From Granulicella sibirica (GTDB lineage Bacteria; Acidobacteriota; Terriglobia; Terriglobales; Acidobacteriaceae), in assembly GCF_004115155.1 (NCBI RefSeq), contig NZ_RDSM01000001.1, forward strand, positions 806,001 through 870,000: a DNA stretch of 64,000 nucleotides. Direction: 5' to 3'. The notes beneath the pieces were generated by a model. The model searched no databases. It was not told where the DNA came from and saw nothing but the letters and a program-made list of their open reading frames with translations. Positions 1-7,696 of the stretch are shown here, in pieces. Positions within the stretch are counted from its first letter, which is position 1, and each line of letters opens with the position of its first letter. The translations under genes and the position numbers were made by a program.

Positions 1-511
1 AGGCCTCGACCATGACCGGGTGCGAACCTCCTGCCTCATTCAGGGCGGTCTTTGTCTCTTCCGGGTGACGGATAACGGCGGGGCCGACGACCGAATGGAT
101 CCACTCGTTCTGCTGATCGGTAGCAGCGGCTGCCTTTACCCCCGCAGCCAGTTCCGCGATAGAGGGATCGGGGCCCTGGCCATGTGGCGGAGACGGAAAC
201 GGTACCTGGATACCATAAAGCGCGCCACCCACATGATCGTGCGAGTCATCGATCCCAGGCATCGCCATCCGGCCTTCGAGATTAATGACCTGGGTATGGG
301 CGTCGGCCGTGGAACACACAGCGCCATCGGCACCGGCGGCAAGGATGCGGTCCCCCCGAATCGCGACCGCTTCTACCCAGGGATTAGTCGTGTCGGCTGT
401 GAAGATGTGTCCGTGACAGAGAACCAGGTCAGGAGAGGCCGGCTTCTGCGCACTCGCGGTGACGGCCAGACACAGGACGACTGAGATAGAAATTTCTCGA
501 TGAAGTGGCAT
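1..511 (-). CDS. Amidohydrolase family protein (YtcJ-like), N-terminal part
   Basis: The reading frame is open through the left window edge, so only the first 170 residues are visible. Residues 1-21 look like a signal peptide ending in ASA. The following segment has the composite N-terminal domain of metal-dependent amidohydrolases (imidazolonepropionase/YtcJ type): 'GHIFTAD' near residue 34 and 'MAMPGIDDSHDH' at 82-93, where His91 and His93 fit the HxH metal-binding pair. Usual family members are 500-600 aa, so most of the catalytic barrel lies outside the window. The ATG at 511 is preceded by AGGAG about 10 bases upstream. The substrate cannot be read from the sequence; periplasmic export is inferred from the signal peptide. 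A 9-bp dyad lies 39 bp upstream of the start. Confidence 0.75.
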   Translation of the reverse strand, partial: MPLHREISISVVLCLAVTASAQKPASPDLVLCHGHIFTADTTNPWVEAVAIRGDRILAAGADGAVCSTADAHTQVINLEGRMAMPGIDDSHDHVGGALYGIQVPFPSPPHGQGPDPSIAELAAGVKAAAATDQQNEWIHSVVGPAVIRHPEETKTALNEAGGSHPVMVEA

Positions 512-829
512 TTGAAAGCGCTCCTGGGGCCTTCAGCATAAGGCATTGCTGCGAGAAATTTGATTGTTTCTCGCAATAACAAAGCCTCTTTCACCGCCCG
601 GGTCGTGGAGGTTCTCTCAGCGCTCCATATCGCCATGGTCCTCAACATCGCCATGGTCCTCAACCAACCCAGCCCAACAGGAGCTCTGATAGCATCTCCC
701 GCCCCCACGCTGAACGCACACCTTCACGATCCACCCCGCTTTGGCCTAAGCTGTCACGCCGAAAACGGCAACGGCCTGTGCGGAAAAATGTGCCCGCGCA
801 GGCCGTGATTTGTTTGCTGAGGAGCTTTT
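512..829. other. Intergenic region with a degenerate SDR 3'-end remnant and an 18-bp tandem duplication
   Basis: No convincing gene is seen. An 18-bp unit, ATCGCCATGGTCCTCAAC, occurs twice in direct tandem at 629-646 and 647-664. The surrounding bases (about 624-682) resemble the extreme 3' end of the neighbouring SDR gene (about 835-875): both carry a CTCCATAT...GGTCCTCAA...CAACCCAG...CCCAAC string. Read on the minus strand, one frame gives a C-terminal 'GLVEDHGD...' tail comparable to the SDR's frame-corrected 'GLIEDLGNMEY' end. This suggests a decayed duplicate of the SDR 3' end. Confidence 0.5.
550..575. promoter_or_regulatory. 9-bp perfect inverted repeat upstream of amidohydrolase
   Basis: TGCGAGAAA at 550-558 and its exact reverse complement TTTCTCGCA at 567-575 are separated by 8 bases. 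The dyad lies 39 bp upstream of the amidohydrolase ATG (511, minus strand). It could be an operator or the stem of a leader hairpin; there is no T-run beside it, so a terminator is less likely. The function is inferred from position only. Confidence 0.35.
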
Positions 830-858
830 TCAATACTCCATATTCCCAAGGTCCTCAA

Positions 859-1713
859 TCAACCCAGGCCCAACCGGATCCCACCCCAGCGTCTTCCGCG
901 TCCACTCGCTCGACGCCGGCATATCCAGCCCGGCAAACCCGCAAGCCAGCCGAAGTGCGCCGGAGCCTCCTCCGGAGTGATCGAAACCACCGGCACCTTC
1001 AACCCCTTGCCGATCGTCTCCGCCATCTCCTTCATCGATACGCCCTCTTCCTGCACCGCGTGATACACGGTGTAGCCAGCGCCGGTCTTCTCGACCGCCA
1101 GCCGGTACAGCTCCGCCACGGCATGGAGCGGGGCCGCCGCCCAGCGATTGCTGCCGTCGCCGATATAAGGCGACACGCCCTTCTCACGCGCCGCTGCAGT
1201 CACGTAAGGAACCAGCCCCTGCTTGTGCGTGTCATGCACCTGCGGAAGCCGCACGATCGCAACATGCACACCCTTCTCAGAAATTTTGCGGGCGGTCTGC
1301 TCCGGCTTGCGCGGAATCGTCGGCTGATCCACAGGCGGATCCTTCTCCGTGCGCAGGTGACCGGGACCACCGGTCGCCAGGCCCGTTCCCGAGGTGACAA
1401 CCAGGAGCTTTCCCGGCTCCAGCACCGACCCGAGTGCCTCGATCGCGTGCTGTTCATCCACCGCATTCTGCGCGAACTTCGAGAAGTCATGGCTGAACGC
1501 AAGGTGAACCACCGCGTCCATGCCTGTCGCGCCTGCCTTAAGGCTCTCGAGGTCCGTCAACTCGCCCCGATGAACCTCGACGCCAGCCGCCTTTAGCTGC
1601 TCCACCCCCGCGTCACTGCGCGTCATCCCGCGCACCTGGTGGCCCGCCTTGACCAGTTCCTTCACCAACTCTGTCCCGATAAATCCCGTCGCGCCTGTCA
1701 CAAAGACTCGCAT
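859..1713 (-). CDS. Atypical extended SDR / NAD(P)-dependent epimerase family protein, C-terminus frameshifted
   Basis: This is a Rossmann-fold NAD(P)-binding oxidoreductase of the extended SDR/NmrA-like kind. The glycine motif GATGFIG sits at residues 7-13, and 'GVEVHRGELTDLESL' near residue 45 is typical of the second beta strand and its acidic residue. The ATG at 1713 has a strong AGGAGAGG ribosome site. The last 25 or so residues (arginine-rich after 'HFGWLAG') do not fit the family. Adding one base in the A3/T3 run at about 935-937 restores a familiar ending (GLDMPASSEW...GLIEDLGNMEY) that stops at 830-832. The gene therefore carries a single-base frameshift or a sequencing error. It is divergent from a TetR gene, so local repression is plausible. 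The substrate is unknown. Confidence 0.85.
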   Translation of the reverse strand: MRVFVTGATGFIGTELVKELVKAGHQVRGMTRSDAGVEQLKAAGVEVHRGELTDLESLKAGATGMDAVVHLAFSHDFSKFAQNAVDEQHAIEALGSVLEPGKLLVVTSGTGLATGGPGHLRTEKDPPVDQPTIPRKPEQTARKISEKGVHVAIVRLPQVHDTHKQGLVPYVTAAAREKGVSPYIGDGSNRWAAAPLHAVAELYRLAVEKTGAGYTVYHAVQEEGVSMKEMAETIGKGLKVPVVSITPEEAPAHFGWLAGLPGWICRRRASGRGRRWGGIRLGLG

Positions 1714-1786
1714 ATTGACCTCTCCTGCTGTTTAGAGGCGCATACGGAATGCGCCCGGTTGACTTTCCTGCCTCCACTCGCTAAAA

Positions 1787-1833
1787 CGGGGACAGTCTCC
1801 GTATACAGAATAGATAAACGGGGACTGTCCCCG
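1787..1833. promoter_or_regulatory. Inverted repeat between SDR and TetR genes (putative operator)
   Basis: CGGGGACAGT (1787-1796) and its reverse complement ACTGTCCCCG (1824-1833) flank a 27-bp AT-richer spacer. The right arm lies inside a longer self-palindrome (CGGGGACTGTCCCCG, 1819-1833). The dyad fills the gap between the divergent SDR start (1713) and TetR start (1862), where a TetR autoregulatory operator would be expected. A TTGACT hexamer at 1759-1764 could be a plus-strand -35. GGGGACTGTCCCC-type palindromes also occur in dispersed repeats, so a mobile REP-like origin is the alternative. Confidence 0.45.
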
Positions 1834-1861
1834 GTTGCAAAGATATTCCGCTATTTTCTTT

Positions 1862-2446
1862 ATGTCCAATCCGCTTCCCCCAACTCCGCCGGCCGCCCGT
1901 AAGATCCGCGCCGATGCGCAGCGGAATCGCGACCTCATCCTTGAGTTCGCCAAGAAGGCCTTCACCCGCGACGGCGCGGACGCCAGCCTCGACGACATAG
2001 CCCGCAGCGCCGGCATCGGCTCCGCGACGCTCTACCGCCACTTCCCCACGCGCGAGGTCCTGATCGAGGCGGTCTACCGCACCGAAGTCGAGAGACTCGC
2101 TGCGGCGGAGGAACGTTTCGCCGCCACGATGCCCCCGGTCGAAGCCCTACGCGCCTGGATGCTGCTTTTTGTCGATCACGTCGCCGAGAAGAAGCTCATC
2201 ATCCCGGCAATGGACGTGGTCGATGGAGGCTCGATGCGCCTCATTGAAGGCGCACGCGTCCAAACCCACGGCGCCTTCCTCAAGGCCGCCCGGCGAGCTA
2301 TCGACAGCGGAGCCCTACGCTCGGACACCGACCCGAACGACTTCATCCGCGCATTGATCGGCATCTTCCACACGACGGCCACCCCCGGCTGGGAGGAAAG
2401 CGCACGCCGCATCGTCGATCTCCTGATTGCCGGAGCCCGCCGCTAA
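1862..2446 (+). CDS. TetR/AcrR family transcriptional regulator
   Basis: A 194-aa regulator of normal TetR length. The N-terminal helix-turn-helix is clear at about residues 41-61 ('ASLDDIARSAGIGSATLYRHF'-like core with the usual G-x-x-T/A-LYRHF ending), preceded by the RNRDLILEFA helix. The C-terminal ligand domain is divergent, with no readable effector. The ATG at 1862 is chosen over the upstream in-frame ATG at 1835 because homologues of this kind begin shortly before the HTH; neither start has a good Shine-Dalgarno sequence, so a leaderless or weakly translated message is possible. It is divergent from the SDR gene and probably represses it and itself through the 1787-1833 dyad (inference). 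Confidence 0.9.
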   Translation: MSNPLPPTPPAARKIRADAQRNRDLILEFAKKAFTRDGADASLDDIARSAGIGSATLYRHFPTREVLIEAVYRTEVERLAAAEERFAATMPPVEALRAWMLLFVDHVAEKKLIIPAMDVVDGGSMRLIEGARVQTHGAFLKAARRAIDSGALRSDTDPNDFIRALIGIFHTTATPGWEESARRIVDLLIAGARR

Positions 2447-2884
2447 TCCTGTCGATCCCGAGGGAAACAAACGGCATGTAAAAAAAACTCTGGGAGAGAC
2501 CTGCGAAAAACAAGGCAAATTCGCGTGTCAAGGGCCAATCCCTCGTAACTGATTCATTCCAAAAGGAAATGTCGATGTCCCTTTAGTTATGGCGGGAACG
2601 GTAGAATTGAAGGTATAAGTCAAGAAGGCAATGGTCTGGAACTGCGGTGGGACGCTTCCAGTTGGTAAATCCGGGCTAACTCCTTTCTTTACTAATATTT
2701 AGGGTGTAAGTCCTTTTATTTCATATATTTGCGGCCCTATATTTTCTGTATCTCTAACAAACAAAATAAGTTACGCCCCGACAGTGGGGAGGGGGGATAC
2801 CCCTTTGTGAATGCACAACAGAGAGGAAGATGGAGGTTGACGGTCAGTCCGTGGGGGTCTACTCTTCACCCACGAGGCGAATAT
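2447..2884. other. Intergenic region, nothing recognised
   Basis: This 438-bp stretch, AT-richer than its surroundings between about 2560 and 2780, lies between the TetR stop and the radical SAM start. An open frame runs from 2729 into the radical SAM gene, but its first 52 codons do not resemble a protein family. No RNA gene, repeat or clear promoter could be supported; it probably holds the promoter of the radical SAM gene. Confidence 0.4.
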
Positions 2885-3976
2885 ATGGCGAAACTGGAAG
2901 ACCCGGCAACGCAAGCGTTGTTCCCCATCCTGCCCCAGGGTCCGGTAGGACTGGCACGACTCGCAGCCGAAGCGCAGCACGCGGATGACGGACATAACAT
3001 CGAGTTCATGACCCTGGAAGCGCGCTCGATTCTCAATCGATCCGTCTCGAAGCGCCAGCTCTCCCTCGCCTGGTCGATCAACCCCTACCGAGGCTGCGAG
3101 TTCGCCTGTCGCTACTGCTACGCACGCTACACCCACGAGTTCCTCGAGCCGGAACCGATCGGCATCAAGGACGATCACGCCGACGAGCCACAAGCCTGGG
3201 CCACCGCCTTCGAGCGCAAGATCTACCTGAAGCGGAACGCCGCCTGGCTGCTCGAACAGGATCTGAGAAAAGTCGATCCAGCCGAAGAGATCGCGCTGGG
3301 AACCGCAACCGATCCCTATCAGCCCATCGAACGCCGCGCCGGAATCACCAGGAGCCTTCTGGAAGTCTTAGCAAAGCGATCGGGATATCGCCTCGGAATC
3401 GTAACGAAGTCTAATCTGATCCTCCGCGACATCGATCTGCTCACAAAGATCGCCGCAGGAAACACCCTGGTGATTCACTTGACCATCACCACACCCGACG
3501 CAAAGCTCGCACGTCTCTTAGAACCAAGAGCACCAAGACCGGACTTACGTTTCGAAGCCATCCGAAGTCTGCGAGCGGCAAAGCTGACCGCAGGAATCCT
3601 CTGCTCCCCTCTGCTTCCAGGCATCACCGACACGTCAAAAGCCCTGAACCGCATGGCATCCAAAGCGGCTGAAGCTGGAGCAAGCTTCTTCGCCGCCCAA
3701 CCGCTGTTCCTGAAGTCGTGCTCGCGTCCAACCTACCTGAGCTTCGTTCGCGAGCACTTCCCCGCTCTTCTCCCCACATATGAAGAGCACTTCAGCCAGG
3801 GAGCCTTCTCGCAAGGTCCATATCGAAGAAGGATGGAAGCGCTGGTTGAGGAAGCTTGCCGAAAGCACGGAGTTCCAGGCCGCTCGACCGACGCGCTTCT
3901 GACCCGCGACGCAGGAATGGGACGAAAGGGACCAATCTCCGAGTTCCGCCCGATCCAGCACACGCTGTTTGCGTAA
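2885..3976 (+). CDS. PA0069-type radical SAM protein
   Basis: A 363-aa radical S-adenosylmethionine enzyme. The 4Fe-4S-binding signature CxxxCxxC is intact: Cys71, Cys75 and Cys78 in 'NPYRGCEFACRYCYAR'. The combination of that motif with a following 'GTATDPYQPIERR' block is typical of the PA0069/SplB-like subfamily, whose members generate a 5'-deoxyadenosyl radical but mostly lack an assigned reaction. The ATG at 2885 is chosen because the family homology begins there and a GAGG lies 8 bases upstream; the frame extends to 2729 but the extra residues look non-coding. It stands alone and is convergent with rplK, separated from it by a strong terminator. Confidence 0.9.
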   Translation: MAKLEDPATQALFPILPQGPVGLARLAAEAQHADDGHNIEFMTLEARSILNRSVSKRQLSLAWSINPYRGCEFACRYCYARYTHEFLEPEPIGIKDDHADEPQAWATAFERKIYLKRNAAWLLEQDLRKVDPAEEIALGTATDPYQPIERRAGITRSLLEVLAKRSGYRLGIVTKSNLILRDIDLLTKIAAGNTLVIHLTITTPDAKLARLLEPRAPRPDLRFEAIRSLRAAKLTAGILCSPLLPGITDTSKALNRMASKAAEAGASFFAAQPLFLKSCSRPTYLSFVREHFPALLPTYEEHFSQGAFSQGPYRRRMEALVEEACRKHGVPGRSTDALLTRDAGMGRKGPISEFRPIQHTLFA

Positions 3977-3998
3977 TCCAACTAGACCAACACCAAAA

Positions 3999-4024
3999 GG
4001 CGGAGCGCTCAGGAGCGCTCCGCC
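3999..4024 (-). terminator. Intrinsic terminator of the rplK transcription unit
   Basis: A perfect 12-bp stem (GGCGGAGCGCTC, 3999-4010, pairing with 4013-4024) with a minimal loop. On the minus strand it is followed by TTTT (from the AAAA at 3995-3998). It lies 32 bp beyond the rplK stop and between convergent genes, so it closes the rplK unit and may also stop plus-strand transcription. Confidence 0.85.
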
Positions 4025-4055
4025 GACATGGCGTATAGAAGTGGGAAGGACCGGT

Positions 4056-4490
4056 TTAGGCGGTAACTTCGATGCCCATCGAACGGGCAGTTCCACGGAT
4101 CGACTTCGCGGCCGACTCGACCGACGACGCGTTCATGTCAGGCATCTTGGTCTTGGCGATCTCGAGGATCTGCTTCTCGGTCACCTTGCCGAGCTTCTCC
4201 TTGTTAGGAGTGCCCGAACCCTTGGCAATCCCAGCAGCCTTCATCAGGAGCACTGGAGCCGGAGGAGTCTTGGTGATGAACGAGAACGTGCGGTCCGCGT
4301 ACACGGTAATGACGACCGGAATAGTCATCCCAGTCATTTCGGGTGTGGAGGTGCGGGCGTTGAACTGCTTGCAGAACTCCATGATGTTGACCTGCGCCTG
4401 ACCGAGGGCCGGTCCAACCGGGGGTGCCGGGGTGGCCTTGCCACCAGTGATCTGAAGCTTGACGTATCCAGTAATCTTCTTCGGTGCCAT
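4056..4490 (-). CDS. rplK: 50S ribosomal protein L11
   Basis: A 144-aa protein, matching the family's 141-145 aa. The N-terminal domain ('[11 protein letters not shown]...[15 protein letters not shown]') and the C-terminal rRNA-binding domain ('[27 protein letters not shown]') are complete. L11 binds 23S rRNA at the GTPase-associated centre, where EF-Tu, EF-G and release factors act. It lies directly downstream of nusG (about 60 bp), the usual order. Unusually, rplA, rplJ, rplL and rpoBC do not follow; the unit ends in a strong hairpin. L11 commonly shares autogenous control with L1, which would have to be arranged elsewhere here. Confidence 0.98.
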   Translation of the reverse strand: MAPKKITGYVKLQITGGKATPAPPVGPALGQAQVNIMEFCKQFNARTSTPEMTGMTIPVVITVYADRTFSFITKTPPAPVLLMKAAGIAKGSGTPNKEKLGKVTEKQILEIAKTKMPDMNASSVESAAKSIRGTARSMGIEVTA

Positions 4491-4549
4491 TGCGGTAATC
4501 CTCTATGCTTCCAGCGGCGGGCTCTGCCAGCCTGCTTTTTCTGCGAATC

Positions 4550-5206
4550 CTATTCTTCGGATCCGTCAAACTTGTCTACCTTCGAGAACTCGATCTCGAC
4601 AGGGGTGGAACGGCCGAAGATCGAGACCATGACCTTGAGGGTCTGCTTGTCTTCGTTGACATCGTCGACCGCGCCGTTGAAGTTGGCGAATGGACCTTCG
4701 TTGATCCGGACCTGCTCGCCCTTCTCGAACTTGATCTTCATTGCCGGCTTTTCCTTCGAGACATCCGAACGGAAAAGGATCGAGCTGACTTCCTGCTCGG
4801 AGAGCGCGACCGGCTTGTCGCCCGTACCAAGGAAGCCCGTGACGCGAGGAGTGTTCTTGATCACATGCCAAAGGTCGTTATCGAGTTCCATCTCCACCAG
4901 AACATAACCTGGAAGGAAGACCCGCTCGATGACGTACTTCTTACCATTGCGCAACTCAGTGACGGGCTCGGTCGGGATCATGATGCGGCCGATGCGGTTC
5001 TGCAGTCCGAATGCCTGAATGCGGCTCTCGAGTGACTCGCGCACTTTGCGCTCGAAGCCGGAGTAGGCGTGAATGATGTACCACTTGAAGTTCTCGTTGA
5101 CGGGAGGCGCGAGATGCTCGGTCTCACCCTCGACCGGAAGTGCCGGGTCGCCGGGAAGTGCCGCGCTGGTGTCCAAACCGTCCGGAATCTGCTCGTCTGC
5201 CGCCAT
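4550..5206 (-). CDS. nusG: Transcription termination/antitermination factor NusG
   Basis: NusG of about 218 aa. After a roughly 38-residue acidic N-terminal extension comes the NGN domain ('FKWYIIHAYSGFERKVRESLESRI') that binds the RNA polymerase clamp, then a C-terminal KOW domain ('FEKGEQVRINEGPFANFNG') that contacts Rho or ribosomal protein S10. Possible starts are ATG 5206 (MAADEQ, with AAGG 7 bases upstream), ATG 5227 and TTG 5230 (with GGAAAG upstream); 5206 is taken as the simplest, but the choice is uncertain. It sits between secE and rplK in the conserved order, and a Rho gene is present in the same window. Confidence 0.97.
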   Translation of the reverse strand: MAADEQIPDGLDTSAALPGDPALPVEGETEHLAPPVNENFKWYIIHAYSGFERKVRESLESRIQAFGLQNRIGRIMIPTEPVTELRNGKKYVIERVFLPGYVLVEMELDNDLWHVIKNTPRVTGFLGTGDKPVALSEQEVSSILFRSDVSKEKPAMKIKFEKGEQVRINEGPFANFNGAVDDVNEDKQTLKVMVSIFGRSTPVEIEFSKVDKFDGSEE

Positions 5207-5261
5207 GAGTATGCCTTTTTGCTTCATCAACTTCTTTCCAAATCGTTGCGGAACCCTGTGC

Positions 5262-5525
5262 CTAGTGGCTCAACTTCTTCAGAATGAGCTCAATCGCGTG
5301 CCCGATGATGTTATCGACGAGCCAGAAGTAGGCCGCGAAGATGAACACCGTGACGATCACGACGATCGTGGTCGTCTGCACCTCGTCGCGCGAGGGCGTG
5401 ATGACCTTGCGCATCTCGCTGCGAACATCGTGCAGGAAGCTCTGGAGACGCGCAGGAGTGTCCTTCATCTGCTGAAGGCCTCCGTTCTGGTTGGTGTCGG
5501 TCGCGACTGCGATTGCTTTAGCCAT
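5262..5525 (-). CDS. secE: Preprotein translocase subunit SecE
   Basis: An 87-aa single-span SecE. The conserved amphipathic region 'SFLHDVRSEMRKVITPSRDEV' precedes one transmembrane helix ('TTTIVVIVTVFIFAAYFWLVDNII'). SecE clamps and stabilises SecY in the inner-membrane translocon. The frame is open further upstream to 5687, but that part overlaps the tRNA-Trp gene, so the ATG at 5525 (MAKAIAVATD) is the true start. It lies between tRNA-Trp and nusG, the common bacterial order. Confidence 0.95.
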   Translation of the reverse strand: MAKAIAVATDTNQNGGLQQMKDTPARLQSFLHDVRSEMRKVITPSRDEVQTTTIVVIVTVFIFAAYFWLVDNIIGHAIELILKKLSH

Positions 5526-5584
5526 GGCTGTTGATACACCTTCGTACAACGAAATCTTCTGAATGCACTGCGTAAAGCGAGAAC

Positions 5585-5660
5585 TGGCGGGGGAGCTCGG
5601 ATTCGAACCGAGAAGTTCGGTTTTGGAGACCGACAGTTTAACCGTTGAGCTTACTCCCCC
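5585..5660 (-). tRNA. tRNA-Trp (anticodon CCA)
   Basis: A 76-nt cloverleaf with the 3' CCA encoded. Acceptor GGGGGAG pairs with CTCCCCC, the anticodon loop CTCCAAA gives anticodon CCA, and the T arm is CTCGG-TTCGAAT-CCGAG. It sits between tuf and secE, the usual place for this tRNA. Confidence 0.97.
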
Positions 5661-5786
5661 GGATTTGGCCTTACCAACGTCGGCCACCGGTGAAGCTCTT
5701 TGCCGCTTGATTCTCTTTTGCTGCGCGACACGCTCTTCAGCGTCTCGATATCGCGTCTCTTTCTATCCTAACCGATACAGGGCAAC

Positions 5787-5816
5787 GCCGGAGACGGGAT
5801 CTTTCCCGGCTCCGGC
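5787..5816 (-). other. Strong hairpin downstream of tuf
   Basis: GCCGGAG-A-CGGGA (5787-5799) pairs with TCCCG-G-CTCCGGC (5804-5816) around a TCTT loop, with one A-G mismatch. It lies 60 bp beyond the tuf stop, before tRNA-Trp. No T-run follows on the minus strand, so it is more likely an RNA-stabilising or processing structure than a full terminator, which would allow read-through to tRNA-Trp and secE. Confidence 0.45.
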
Positions 5817-5876
5817 TCTGCTAACTGCATTTTTGGAACAGACAGAGGCGGAAACCTTTGTCGTGAAGCAATTTCT

Positions 5877-7064
5877 TTACTTGATGATCTCGGAGATGGT
5901 ACCGGCTCCGACGGTGCGTCCGCCTTCGCGGATAGCGAAGCGCAGACCCTTCTCCATCGCGACCGGCGTGTGCAGCGTGATCTCGAGCTGAACGTTATCG
6001 CCAGGCATCACCATCTCGATGCCAGCCGGCAGCTTCGCCGATCCGGTTACGTCCGTGGTGCGGAAGTAGAACTGGGGACGGTAGCCGTTGAAGAACGGAG
6101 TGTGACGTCCGCCTTCTTCCTTGCTCAGAACGTAGATCTCGCCCTTGAACTCGGTGTGCGGCGTGATCGAACCAGGCTTCGCAAGCACCATGCCGCGCTC
6201 GACATCTTCCTTCGCGATACCGCGCAGGAGGAGGCCGGCGTTATCTCCGGCGAGGCCTTCGTCAAGCTGCTTCTTGAACATCTCGACACCGGTGCAGACG
6301 GTCGCGCGCGTGTCGCGGAAACCGACGATCTCGCAGGCTTCACCCACCTTGATCTTGCCACGCTCGATACGGCCGGTGACCACGGTTCCGCGACCCGAGA
6401 TCGAGAAGATGTCTTCGATCGGCATCAGGAACGGCAGATTGACCGCACGCTCGGGCTGGGGGATGTACTTGTCGACCGCGGCCATGAGCTCGTCGATCTT
6501 GGCTTCCCACTGGGCTTCGCCGTTGAGCGCGCCGAGGGCCGAACCACGGATGATCGGGGTGTCGTCGCCGGGGTAGTCGTACTTCGAAAGGAGCTCGCGA
6601 ACTTCCATCTCGACGAGTTCGATGAGCTCTTCGTCTTCGACGGCATCGCACTTGTTCAGGAAGACGACGATGAAAGGAACGCCAACCTGACGGGCAAGGA
6701 GGACGTGCTCCTTGGTCTGGGGCATCGGGCCGTCGGTGGCGGCGACCACGAGGATCGCTCCGTCCATCTGGGCGGCGCCGGTGATCATGTTCTTGATGTA
6801 GTCGGCGTGGCCCGGGCAGTCGACGTGCGCGTAGTGCCGGTTCGCCGTCTCGTACTCGACGTGCGAGGTCGCGATGGTGATACCGCGCTCGCGCTCTTCC
6901 GGAGCGTTGTCGATGGTGTCGAACGAACGGAACGTGTTGTTCGGGTTGTGCTTCGACAGAACCTTCGTGATCGCCGCGGTCAGCGTCGTTTTGCCGTGAT
7001 CGATGTGGCCAACCGTGCCAATATTGACGTGCGGCTTAGACCGGTCAAACTTTTCCTTGCCCAT
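5877..7064 (-). CDS. tuf: Translation elongation factor Tu
   Basis: A 395-aa EF-Tu, full length. The G1 loop GHIDHGKT is at residues 19-26, G3 is 'DCPGHADY' and G4 is 'NKCD', followed by the two beta-barrel domains ending in '[15 protein letters not shown]'. It delivers aminoacyl-tRNA to the ribosomal A site as a GTP complex. The ATG at 7064 ([10 protein letters not shown]) has a strong GGAGAGGG ribosome site; the longer open frame to 7103 adds residues absent from the family. Preceded by four tRNA genes and followed by tRNA-Trp, secE, nusG and rplK, an arrangement like the thrU-tyrU-glyT-thrT-tufB operon of Escherichia coli. Confidence 0.98.
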   Translation of the reverse strand: MGKEKFDRSKPHVNIGTVGHIDHGKTTLTAAITKVLSKHNPNNTFRSFDTIDNAPEERERGITIATSHVEYETANRHYAHVDCPGHADYIKNMITGAAQMDGAILVVAATDGPMPQTKEHVLLARQVGVPFIVVFLNKCDAVEDEELIELVEMEVRELLSKYDYPGDDTPIIRGSALGALNGEAQWEAKIDELMAAVDKYIPQPERAVNLPFLMPIEDIFSISGRGTVVTGRIERGKIKVGEACEIVGFRDTRATVCTGVEMFKKQLDEGLAGDNAGLLLRGIAKEDVERGMVLAKPGSITPHTEFKGEIYVLSKEEGGRHTPFFNGYRPQFYFRTTDVTGSAKLPAGIEMVMPGDNVQLEITLHTPVAMEKGLRFAIREGGRTVGAGTISEIIK

Positions 7065-7149
7065 GACTGCTACCCTCTCCTGGTGAATGGCCGGCAAACG
7101 CACCGGCGATGCGGTTCAAACTGGTGGAATGGAGTGGCTGCGGCGCGAC

Positions 7150-7470
7150 TCAGTAGTACGCGTACAGCTTGAAGAACTTCTGCCTGAGCTCGGGAGCGAC
7201 GTGCTCGAGAGCGGCGAGGTAGAACTCGCGAATCATGCCCTGATCGCCATTGCCGAGGCTCTTGTACTCGCCCTGCGCTTTCGGCCCGAGCATTCCCTTG
7301 CCGAGAACGATCTCGAAGTCGCGAATCCGAAGTCTTGCCCGTTCGAGCGACTTCAGGAAATCCGACACCTTGGTCGACGAAAAGGAAGACTCGATGGCTG
7401 CGCGAACCGCGCTGAAGGCCTGCGGATCGGCTACCGGAATCGCTGCCTGCTGATACCCTGTGCTCAACAC
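7150..7470 (-). CDS. Conserved hypothetical protein between tRNA-Gly and tuf
   Basis: A 106-aa protein without a family I can name. It has no signal peptide, membrane helix or metal motif. The sequence is predicted mostly helical, beginning 'MLSTGYQQAAIPVADPQAF' and continuing with charged segments such as 'KVSDFLKSLERARLRIRDFE' and a conserved-looking 'GKGMLGPKAQGEYKSLG'. It lies in the gap between the tRNA-Gly gene and tuf on the same strand, so it is likely cotranscribed with them. The ATG at 7470 follows AGGAG ('tgtaggagatgtg') at normal spacing. A link to translation is suggested only by position. Confidence 0.7.
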   Translation of the reverse strand: MLSTGYQQAAIPVADPQAFSAVRAAIESSFSSTKVSDFLKSLERARLRIRDFEIVLGKGMLGPKAQGEYKSLGNGDQGMIREFYLAALEHVAPELRQKFFKLYAYY

Positions 7471-7495
7471 ATCTCCTACAGCAACATACGAAATT

Positions 7496-7570
7496 TGGAG
7501 CGGGAGACGGGAATCGGACCCGCGACCAACAGCTTGGAAGGCTGTGACTCTACCACTGAGTTACTCCCGC
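7496..7570 (-). tRNA. tRNA-Gly (anticodon TCC)
   Basis: A 75-nt cloverleaf with encoded CCA. Acceptor GCGGGAG pairs with CTCCCGC, the anticodon stem ACAGC/GCTGT encloses CTTCCAA (anticodon TCC), and the T loop is standard. It is part of the tRNA-tuf cluster. Confidence 0.97.
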
Positions 7571-7598
7571 GCTTTATAACACCTGCAACCTGCAAATC

Positions 7599-7673
<75 letters not shown>

Positions 7674-7696
7674 ATACCTGCAACAACCATACAATC

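Noticed and set aside
629..664. CRISPR-like repeat
   Set aside because: Only two directly adjacent 18-bp units without spacers; a tandem duplication, not an array.
5787..5816. Rho-independent terminator of tuf
   Set aside because: The hairpin is strong but no T-run follows on the minus strand, and tRNA-Trp and secE are likely cotranscribed.
5970..7172. 400-codon open frame on the plus strand opposite tuf
   Set aside because: It is the GC-driven antisense shadow of EF-Tu; its composition is unlike a real protein and no ribosome site precedes it.
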